The notes below the pieces were generated by a model, which searched no databases, was not told the origin of the DNA, and saw nothing but the letters and a program-made list of their open reading frames with translations. A stretch of 64,000 bases of DNA from Pseudevernia furfuracea (taxonomy: Eukaryota > Ascomycota > Lecanoromycetes > Lecanorales > Parmeliaceae): contig JAIUPT010000035.1 in the NCBI GenBank assembly GCA_022315425.1, positions 62,001 to 126,000 of the forward strand. Direction: 5' to 3'. Of the stretch, positions 55,571 through 64,000 are shown in pieces; positions within the stretch are counted from its first letter, which is position 1; every line of letters starts with the position of its first letter. Made by a program: the position numbers and the translations under genes.

Positions 55571-55902
55571 GCTGGGGTGAAGGAGCAGGTTACACAAAGT
55601 CGGATAAGATGAGATGACGTCTACGATGGAATGGGCATCATGTGACAGCAAAGCGGATGCACGAGATGGCTTCTGAATCCAGTATGATGGCACGAGCACA
55701 TGAGCTAGAAATCAGAACTGAAAAAAGTGCTCGGATGTCCTCGCGCCCAATGTCTTGATGACCGTGAAATCCTGAAATATCATGCAAGTCGTGTCGCCGT
55801 AATCGACCCACTCCCAACATAGAGCCCAATCATCTAACGCCAGCGCTGTATGCCAAATATAATCCCCTCGCAAATATACCATAACACTCCATCAGCTTCG
55901 GC
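55571..55902. other. intergenic
   Basis: Convergent 3' flanks; nothing seen. Confidence 0.5.
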
Positions 55903-56791
55903 TCAACTATCCGCCCGACTCGAAACCGGAATGTAGCTCCTTCGTTCTCTCGCACTCTGAAAAGCCAAACCATCAGCACTACTCCCAAGACCCGACATGC
56001 CACCCAAGAAACTCACATCAACCCACTTCCCCACCCACGGCTTAACCGCCGCCCAAATCAGCAATCCCGCCGTAGCGAAGATGAATATGAAGACCACCGT
56101 CTCATCCTTTCTCGAGTCTCGCTCTACACCACAAACGTCAGCCCCGCACTCCCCCCAAAACCCACACCCATCCCCACCCCCCATCCGCTCAACCATCCCT
56201 ACGATCCCTAATTCCCCCGCTCTCCCAAAACCTGGCCAACACAAAAAGCAAGGCAAAACTCACGGAAACAAGTCGTAAACACATCCTCCATGCCCGCCCC
56301 CTTGCAGATCGGCAAGTTGTAATCCAGGCAAAACTGCCGGTTGCAATCATTGCAGTTCCCGGCTCTGTATTCCTTCCGGTCATCATCCTGCTCCCCGTCC
56401 GTTCCCTTCCCCTTCCCCTTCCCCTCCCCACCGTCTCCCTCCGGCAGCTTTGCCGGCGGCACATCCCCCGTCGGAGGATCGTCCGGAACGCGGTCTTGCG
56501 CGTCGTCCGGGGCGTCCGGGTAGCGAGGGAGGAAGAGCGGGTTGTGCATTATGCGGGGGGAGGTGGAGATGGGGGCGTCGAGGGGGATGATGGTACTGTT
56601 TGTGAAGCAGGTGCATTTGCAGAAGGAGGTTGGCGCTGTGGGTGAGAGGGTTATTGGTGAAACCTCCTAGGCTGGTGGAAGAGGAAGGAGGGAGGGAGGG
56701 AGGGAGGGAGGGGGGAGGGGGGGAACATACAGGCTGCAGATGTGAGAGGGAGGAGGGCGGAGAGGGAGAGGATGAGAGTAAGTGGAAGCAT
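55903..56791 (-). CDS. secretory-pathway membrane protein with Cys-rich ectodomain
   Basis: Four exons, 56731-56791, 56264-56635, 56017-56123 and 55903-55956, giving 197 residues. A signal peptide (MLPLTLILSLSALLPLTSAA) is followed by FCKCTCF, a disordered Pro/Asp/Gly/Lys stretch (GEGKGKGKGTDGEQDDD), a compact Cys block (CNDCNRQFCLDYNLPICKGA, then TTCF), one membrane helix (VVFIFIFATAGLLIWAAV) and a short basic tail. Type I membrane topology is inferred. The Cys block and helix look conserved among filamentous ascomycetes, but I know of no role. The last intron is 60 bases and in frame, so a version retaining it would also read through. Confidence 0.75.
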
Positions 56792-57210
56792 GGCGCGTTG
56801 GTATTGGGTTAGTGGAGAGGTATATAATGGGAGGATCTTTGTGAGGAATGCTCTCAGATTCTGCGCAACATGTCAAGTGACGGTCAGGTGGTCGTCATAC
56901 AGATGGGGAGAGAGTTGGTGTTGGCTTTGTCGTTAGCCCTAAGCCCTAAGTCTTTGGTTTACGTGGGACTCCTGCCTTACCTATATCGGGCAGGCCTCTT
57001 TCAGAATCAACCTCAAAAGGTGCGGGATTAGAGATTGCACGATTATAGATATTCAGAGACGACCTAGAATGTGACTTCTTGCATTGCCTCTATATGGGGA
57101 AGAGCAGCCGTTGCCTGAGGTCTAAGTCTCCTTTCCAAAGACCAGAGTCGAGTATGTTCCCCATGATGTCGTGTATTCGTAATAGATACAAATCACAAGT
57201 AACATCATCT
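56792..57210. other. intergenic
   Basis: 5' flank of the membrane protein gene and 3' flank of the DAHP synthase gene; a CCCTAAG duplication lies near 56936-56950. No gene seen. Confidence 0.5.
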
Positions 57211-58488
57211 TCAATGGCCGTTAGCCCCATTTGTCTGCTGCTTCGAAACCTTTCTCCTCGTCCGCACCGCATCAGCCAACTGGTTAAGAACCTCCACGGT
57301 CGTATCCCAATCGATGCAAGCATCTGTAATACTGACGCCTTTTTTGAGGCCCGATGGTCCTTCTGGTGGAACCTTTTGGTTTCCTTCGTTGATGTTTGAC
57401 TCGATCATCACGCCCACAATGGCCGTCTCCCCTTCGCGGAGCTGATCTCCTATCGTTTGAGCGACCTTGGGTTGGTTACGATGGTTCTTTTGCGAGTTGC
57501 CTAGCGTTGTGAGCAATGAAGTAAGACGTTTCCTTGACGATGCATACCGTGCGAGCAATCGATCATCATGATCTCCTTCTGGTCCTTCTTCTTCAACGCT
57601 TCCCTTGTACCCTTTACGCTCTCCTTGTCAAAGTTTGTGCCACTGCTACCACCTCGCAGAATTACGAAGCCATGCTCGTTCCCACTTGTCCTCGTGATGG
57701 CGGCTAATCCCTGCTTGGTGACACCCATGAAATGGTGTTTCGAGGCAGCTGAGCCAACGGCATCGATTGCCACCGAAAGAGATCCATCCGTTCCGTTCTT
57801 GAACCCAACTGGGAAGGAAAGACCACTAGCTAGCTCCCTGTGTAACTGACTCTCCGTAGTCCTTGCACCAATAGCACCCAACGAAATCAGATCTGCGAGG
57901 AATTGCGGTGATATAGTGTCAAGCATCTCGCTGGCTATTGGCATTCCCAAGCTTGTAAGATCACAGAACAATTGTCTTGAAACCCTTAATCCCTTGTTGA
58001 TCTTGAATGTCTCATTTATCTCCGGGTCGTTGATCAGACCTTTCCAACCCACTGTTGTTCTAGGCTTCTCGAGATAGGCGCGCATGATGATACAGAGGTC
58101 TTCAGAGAGCTTTTTGGAGAGGTCGAAGAGTTTGTGGGCGTATTCAACATTTGTCGCGGGGTCGTGTAGGGAGCAGGGTCCGACAACGACGAGCAGGCGG
58201 TCATCTTGCTGCGTTATGATTTGAATAGCCTCTTGTCGGCCTTTGGCAACAGCCTCGTAGGTCTTCTCTGACTGAATCGACGAAACAATAAGTTATTGTC
58301 CTTGTTTGGTAGCTGGAGAAGGGCATACTCCGGGGATTTCAGACTGCAGCAATTGAGGGGGGATGAGTGGATCCTGGCCCAAGACTGGAAGGAAAATGTT
58401 ATTGAAATTTCGATTGAGCTTCCTGACCGTTTGGCTTACCTCGAGTGTTCTCATTGAGCGACATGTCAATACCTTCAGCGACAGGCAT
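57211..58488 (-). CDS. 3-deoxy-D-arabino-heptulosonate-7-phosphate (DAHP) synthase
   Basis: Four exons, 58440-58488, 58329-58384, 57548-58271 and 57211-57500, giving 372 residues, the usual length of yeast Aro3/Aro4-type enzymes. It condenses phosphoenolpyruvate with erythrose-4-phosphate, the first step of the shikimate pathway to aromatic amino acids. Visible motifs: GQDPLIPPQLLQSEIP, LLVVVGPCSLHDP, MRAYLEKPRTTVGWKGLIND, ARTTESQLHRELASGLS, VGFKNGTDGS, ILRGGSSGTNFD, MIDCSHGNSQKN and VGVMIESNINEGNQ. The SHGNSQK block spans intron 3, which confirms that joint. Which amino acid inhibits it cannot be told, so no symbol is given. All core active-site motifs are intact. Confidence 0.95.
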
Positions 58489-59093
58489 TGTGTGAAATTG
58501 GTATTAGTGTTGCGAAAAAAGTTGACGCTTGGATCGTTCGAAGTAAAGGACACTCGGAGTTTTGGCTATTTGTATGAAAGACAACAGTCCATCACTGAGA
58601 GCTCGCTAACGGCGCCGACGTGATTCAGTCTTTTGTCGAATTCAGTAGCCAATGAATTGTGCACGCATACGGGGGGTATTCGATCTCAAAATTTTCAATC
58701 TCCGTATTACGACTTTAGGCTTGGCAAAGTCAAGCGGGGTTCTGCATCGGCCCTTTATATCGCCGGTATCAAGTTATCCACACTAGCGGTATTGTACCCT
58801 AGCTTTGTGACCCAGTGAGCCGTCTTGGTTTTGCCGGTGCCTCTTCCACATATCTATTCATGGGCTGCCTGGTTTCAAGTGTCAACATATTATTTCGACC
58901 CTACTCTACAAGCAGCTGGTCTGGCCTGCATCAAACTTCATGCGAGATGACCCACTTTCTTTAAGCCATCACTTCATCGCATAAATCTTCAACACTGCCC
59001 ATCATTTTCTCATTTCTCCAACCTATTATCCAGCCTCGTCCAAAAACCCTGCTTCCCTCCACAGCTCCATATCACCAACCCGCCACGGCAGAC
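58489..59093. other. divergent promoter region
   Basis: Between the DAHP synthase gene and the gene at 59094; C/T-rich leader before the latter. No supported open frame. Confidence 0.5.
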
Positions 59094-60031
59094 ATGTTCG
59101 CCTCCAGGAAGCGAGGTCGAGAGGACGGGGAGGACGATTTGCAACAATATGCGCCTGATACCAAGGTCAGCGCTGTAAACGGTCCTCACCAAGACCGCGT
59201 TGCTGACCAGCTCAACAGAGATCAACTTTACCCTTTCGTACCTCACCCACCACCAGACACATCCGCCCTCTCTCACAATCACGAAGCCGACCTTCACCTC
59301 TCTTCACACAAACCATCACCCCGGCAGATTCGGAGGAAGAGAACTCGCCGCCCTTACCATCAATAAATCAAGCCTACCAACTATATTATCCAACCTCTAG
59401 CATCTGCTCTACCTTTCAAAGAGACCAAAACTTTGACCTGGACATGGCCATGACAGACTCTTTGCCGCTCGTTTCGCCTCGACAAGGGGCCCAAAATCCA
59501 CGAACCCCATCACCCAAAGCCTCACCGTGCACTATGGAATTCCAACAATCCGAGACCAAACTGTACCAAAACAATGTCACGAGTGGCCGGCTGCCTACTC
59601 CAATCTACGGGCATTTTCAGCGATCCATAGACGCAAAGATGGACGTGAACGGAAATCCGGAAACTCATGCATCTCGCTTACAGCAAGAAATCGAAAACGA
59701 GGACTACGTTCGCCGCCGGAGACTGCCGACTCCTATTGACGAAGATGAGGCTATGGAAACATCCTCGGGAGTGTCAGGAGGATTGATGGACTTACATCTT
59801 AATGGCCACAGCAGAAGAGGAGGAGTCGACTATACCTATCATCCTTCACAGATCATGGGCTCGTCAGAAAACAACTTCAGCTATTTGTCAAGTTCAGATT
59901 CACTCTCGTCTTCGCCAGGCTATGCCGCCCCACCGCCGAGGAAGCTATCATTCTCGATGGGCCCAAGGGCAAATTGCGAACTTTGCATTCGGAGGGTCCC
60001 CGGGCATTCCAATCACATCATTCGGACATGA
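59094..60031 (+). CDS. conserved fungal protein of unknown function
   Basis: Two exons, 59094-59165 and 59219-60031, giving 294 residues. It begins MFASRKRGREDGEDD; the spliced frame continues TKRSTLPFRTSPTT, then ITPADSEEENS. Two short linear motifs of similar type follow: SGRLPTPIYGHF and RRRLPTPIDEDE. The end is MGPRANCELCIRRVPGHSNH, a C-x-x-C near a final His. Splicing changes the frame after Lys24; the unspliced frame would stop at 59366. Protein is mostly disordered with basic start and phospho-type S/T-P sites, so a nuclear regulatory role is possible. Similar proteins seem to occur in many Pezizomycotina (from memory). Confidence 0.7.
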
Positions 60032-62196
60032 GACCAGCACGCTGCATGGTCTCATGACTGATACGACCGTTCAGATTCATACGCTATCCTTCCTTCATGA
60101 CTCTAGCGCTTACTGTCTGCAAAATCCCCTGTCTTCGACCTAGCCCAAGCGCCAGACTTGTCTAGAGTACATAAAGTATAGCTAATCCATAATACTATTG
60201 TTTCCGACCACGATCTAAATTGCCCCTCTCAAATTGACAGTCCCCATGACCATCTGACCCGAGCAGCATTCTGCACGAACTCTAGCGATCAATCAGCACC
60301 AGTGCTCGGTCATCACTTTTCCACTCTAACTGCCTCAGGCAAGTCTCTCGTCTCACCATGATGCAAGATCCAGATCTGTCCATTCATTCTTCTATATTTG
60401 CAAATTTCCCTCCCGCTCCGTCCCCACCATCTGCACTCCAGAAAACGTCAAAACGGAATAATAATCACTAGAACAACTTGAGAAAGTTCTAGTGGTCGCA
60501 TATAGGGGTCATCGGAAAAAGAAACTTAGTTCCCTTTTCCCCATAAGCGCGCCATTCTCGCGGGTGTATCAAAAAGAATCTGAAACAGTACCAGGGGGAG
60601 TTTCTTTTCAGGCATGAAAGCACGGGAAAGGATTTCTATTTTTGCCAACTGCGACTTTCGGAAACCGGAGTGAGACGGGTCTGGGATGGGGATGGTGGGG
60701 TTGAGTTTGGAATTTTCGCATCCTGGGTGGTTTGAGAATTGAGATGAGACCCGGAAATGTCCTCCACTCACAGTACTCGATTGACAGAGCTACAGTATCA
60801 GGACCGTGTTTATTACCCCGCTAAGGAGGTAAGTAATGTTGACATGTAGCAATAAACGTGTCTCCGATCCCCACCACAACCACTGTGTCCCTATGGATCA
60901 AAAGAAGGCAGACGACAGGGTGATTATCATATCATATCATAGTCACACCGAGTGGAAGGAACGATTGTATATCATTCATTACGCTTGAGGGTCATCGACA
61001 TCCAGACAGACCGTAGAGTATTCTCGGTCCACATCGTTGTTGACCATCCATCAGCCAAGCTTATTGACGGTTCTCTTTGCGGGCGAAGAACCAGCCTAGA
61101 ACGGCTTTCGCTTTCCGCTTCGGACACCCTGAAGCTGCGGTTGGTTTGTACGAGTAGTGAGTGGCTGTTGATTTGCGCAGGAGCGCAGAATACTTGCGTG
61201 TCTACCGAAGGCAGCAAGACTTTGTACTCTAGAAAGAATAACTTCTGGTCCCGTGTAATCCTTATATATATCAGTACAAGTATAGGCCCACGAATCAAAA
61301 TTCGGGAAACGTGTTCTTGAATTCCGGGGGTAACTCATTTTCGGGGCCGCGCACCCCCCGAGAAGATTAGTTCCGGGGGCCTCTCAAGAGGCTGCGAGGT
61401 CGGTACGCGATTCCAAGTCCTCAGACATAGAGAAAGAATTTATTGGGAGCCCGTCTCCCTCTGGTGACATCTGTTGCCTTTGGGTAACATACCTGTATCT
61501 CGCACTACTCGTGGTGGCTGGCATACTTGCATCTTTGGTTTGGATGAATCAGGACGGGTGATGATGATGACGATAGATAGATGTAAGGGTGGCGTTTGGG
61601 CTCTGTGATTAATAAGAGGATGTGTGAATGGGTTTTGGTTCATGGTGAGTCGTTGAGAGTTGGAAGTGGTGAATTGTGATGGGTAGATGTGGATGTAAAG
61701 CAGGGAGGGGTGGTGAGTGGATGGGATGTTTTTGTTTAGCGTGATGGGATTGTGCGAGCCTGGCATGTTCTATCGGGGAGATTGGGTCGTACTTTCATTA
61801 ACATATGTTCGGTTACGGAATTGCAGTGATTTCTCGGGTTTAGTGAGGCTCATCGTCTGTCTAATGTCATCTTTTTCTTCCCGTTGATGGGCACTGCTCA
61901 AGGGTCCTTTTTAGTCAAAATGCAATACAAGCTGCAGGTTGTAAAGTTGACGTCTATATGCTGTCGGTACCTAATCATTGGGACCGAGATGTGTGAAGGA
62001 AATACTAGAAGCTTTGGTGTACGATCACCACCAAAATTATGTATAGGAGCCTCAGACGATCGAGGTGCAAGCTTGCCAGCTCTTGGTTCCTGAGTGCTGC
62101 ATCCGAGGACCTTAGGGCCACCTTCGACAACGATCACTTCTTGCTGCACTCCACTAACGTTTCCATAACGCTAGAGGAGGCGTGGATGTCGTGGCG
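60032..62196. other. intergenic, no supported gene
   Basis: About 2.2 kb between convergent genes, normal composition. G- and C-runs near 61325-61385 form an imperfect inverted pairing. A short ATCATATCAT repeat lies near 60927-60940. No coding, tRNA or repeat family recognised. Confidence 0.5.
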
Positions 62197-63595
62197 TCAA
62201 TTGTTGGCTGTTTTGTTTACCACCAGGTTCTCCCCCGACGACTGCCTACGTTTCTGGCCACCACTCGCCGGCTTGTAGGTAAACAAAGGCCGTAGTATAG
62301 GCAGACAAGCGCCTACAATGCCCAAAGAAGATTCGATCATCGGCCAATATACCTGCGGGCTGTTCAGATCTGTTATTTGGGGTCAGTTAAATAAAGAAAC
62401 ATAATAACTCTTGCCGGTGCTCACAACTAATATCTAGAAACCCAACCTTCTCCATCTCTGTTGTCTCAAAACCATCAACTTCTTGTACCATTGAACTGGA
62501 AGCAAAACGGACCGACTATTTTATTGACAACGACGAGCTTTCCGATTCCCGCTCCAACAGTCCTGCATTCAGTGAATACCTGATAAAATCCACTGAACAG
62601 ACTTGCGGCTGGACCACTTACAGAGCCCCAAGAAGAAACATGGCGCTTATGCCCAATTTTTGCCGTTTAGAGATCTGCAACTTCCAGATCTGAGCCATTC
62701 GTGAGCAGTGATTGTATGGCCTTGAGCCCGGAAGGCGGAAACTTACGCATGGAGGTGGTAGCGAGAGAATGATGACTTTTTACTTATTAGTCGGCGGTAA
62801 TAGCAAAGTGTGAGACGTATACTTACGATCTGTGAGAACATCGGACCATGCCTGAGCCAAATACATTATGTTGATGTCTATACAGTTATCTTCTGTGGAG
62901 CCAAATCCGGTCCAATCGATCCATATAGGCCAACACTGAAATAAATTGGCGAAGAAGAAGGCAACGGTCCAGATGGAGGAGACGGTAATCATAGTCCAAG
63001 ATGAAATGACAAAGACGTTACCTCTGAAATTCTGTCCGAAGTCTGTTAGTGTGAGTAATATAAAGGGGTTTTCGAGCTCGACCTCTTGTAGAAAAGAAGT
63101 ACAGATAATTTTGTGAAGCCAAAGCTCAATGTCTGTGTGAGTTGTGATGCCAAAAAAATCTATTTCACGCCATGAGCATAGCAACCACAATTGCACACTC
63201 TCCGAGTACCTGTTCAAATACTCTCAAGCGATGATCAAAAACCGGCATTCCGCTTTCTCTGGTTTGCGTATGTTGTCCAAGATTACCAATCGCTGTCCCT
63301 GTGGCTCCTCATCAGAGAAACAGCAGATGCGGTCTAGAGACCTCAATACTTGCCGACGAACATGCATATCGCGGTGCCAATCGTGAATAACTGCTTGTAT
63401 ATCAGCTCTTCCACTGTGACAATAGATGTGCGATATCCGGAAGTGACGTACCAATGCAGGTAATATCGCATAATCATCCCACGAAAGCGCAGTCTGCTTC
63501 ATGCGTCTAGCGTAGAAACGTAGTATGACAGCGACGATGGCTAATACGCTCAACACGGTCGCTAGCGCGTACATCTTTCCAGCTGAATCCGCCAT
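62197..63595 (-). CDS. rhodopsin-like (SAT4/PTH11-related) seven-helix membrane protein
   Basis: A multi-exon gene; not every junction could be fixed. From ATG 63595: the first helix MADSAGKMYALATVLSVLA, then LRFYARRMKQTALSWDDYAI. Later pieces in order: FTIGTAICMFVG, TLSFGFTKLSVLLFYKR, GNVFVISSWTMITVSSIWTV, FQCWPIW, AQAWSDVLTD joined to VIILSLPPPC, IWKLQISKRQKLGISAMFLL, and last VYWPMIESSLGIVGACLPIL with RPLFTYKPASGGQKR and a stop at 62197. The R-F-Y-A-R-R-x-K...W-D-D-Y block, K-L-S-V-L-x-F-Y, F-Q-C, and E-x-x-L-G-I-V-G-A-C-L-P are family hallmarks. Plasma-membrane sensing is the usual assumption; ligand unknown. All helices can be found, but two joints (near 63.3 and 62.5 kb) are unclear, so a mild disruption is possible. 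Confidence 0.65.
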
Positions 63596-64000
63596 GGCCA
63601 GGAGGTTGCCGGAAGAAATTCAGGATTATGTGAGGGAGGAGCACGAAGCTAAAGGTTGGATGCTCACGATGCGTTGTAATAGTAATTGGGGCACGCTCTC
63701 TTATGAGAAGATAGAGCCTGGTATGCACCCATCAAATTTTGGACTTTGCACGCTGCCACTTTGCGCAGCTGTGCCCCTGCGGCGTGCATGCATGACGTTT
63801 TAGTTCGATGATTGGGCCGTCTGAAGCTTTGCCTTCCCCAGACATCTTTGGAGCACTTTGTCGTCTCAGCCTTTTCTCTTTATCAACGCATATCTCTTAA
63901 AACGAGAGACGAGCTAGGGGCAGGCGCATGATTAGCAAGGAACCCACAACAGCATCTGTGTCTTTACCGCGCTGATAAGGAAATTGGCATGAAAAGTATT
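63596..64000. other. 5' flank, window edge
   Basis: Upstream of the rhodopsin-like gene; no supported coding sequence to the window end. Confidence 0.45.

Noticed and set aside
1..64000. CRISPR arrays, bacterial operons, rRNA genes and clear tRNA genes
   Set aside because: No regularly spaced repeats, no ribosome-binding-site-led operons and no convincing A/B box pair were found by eye; a tRNA scan would be needed to be sure.

Overview
The window looks like nuclear DNA of a filamentous ascomycete (Pezizomycotina). The protein-coding genes are broken by many introns of about 45-60 bases with GTAAGT-like donors and CAG acceptors. There is an RNAi Argonaute, an alpha-1,3-mannosyltransferase of the fungal MNN1 type, MARVEL, CipC-like and SAT4/PTH11 rhodopsin-like proteins, and a nested block of transposons carrying strong repeat-induced point mutation (RIP). 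No database search was possible. Family calls rest on motifs recognised by eye, and exon joins were worked out by hand from reading frame and splice signals.

Layout. 0-9 kb: two genes for small proteins sharing a G-x-C-K motif (55-1085 and 7202-7702), an 11-exon secreted protein (3652-6452), a broken PTH11-like fragment and a Nudix hydrolase. 10.5-14.1 kb: an Argonaute whose four catalytic PIWI positions all appear to be substituted. 14.8-16.5 kb: a short conserved protein and a CipC-like stress protein. 17.0-30.7 kb: an AT-rich island made of one old, heavily mutated element, split by a Ty3/gypsy LTR retrotransposon, itself split by a 5'-truncated LINE, with a 306-bp MITE in the right-hand repeat. 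31-37 kb: a Golgi mannosyltransferase, a Ser/Thr-rich wall-type protein and a MARVEL membrane protein. 39-40.3 kb: a mosaic of broken gene ends (carrier-protein region of an NRPS-like enzyme, C-terminal half of an isochorismatase-like hydrolase, a scrap of a fungal STAND N-terminus). 40.3-52.4 kb: three large multidomain signalling genes, namely kinase plus pseudokinase, kinase plus TPR, and a STAND-type N-terminus with ubiquitin-like domain and bromodomain. 53.5-64 kb: mostly housekeeping genes, including epoxide hydrolase, DAHP synthase, several conserved fungal proteins of unknown function and a rhodopsin-like membrane receptor.

How it fits together. Two themes stand out. One is genome defence: RIP-scarred nested transposons lie about 3 kb from an Argonaute that probably cannot slice. 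The other is a 12-kb run of receptor/kinase-like genes built from parts used in fungal incompatibility and innate-immunity proteins, next to gene debris. The flanking genes look ordinary and intact, so the island and the debris zone are accessory patches in an otherwise conserved chromosome arm.
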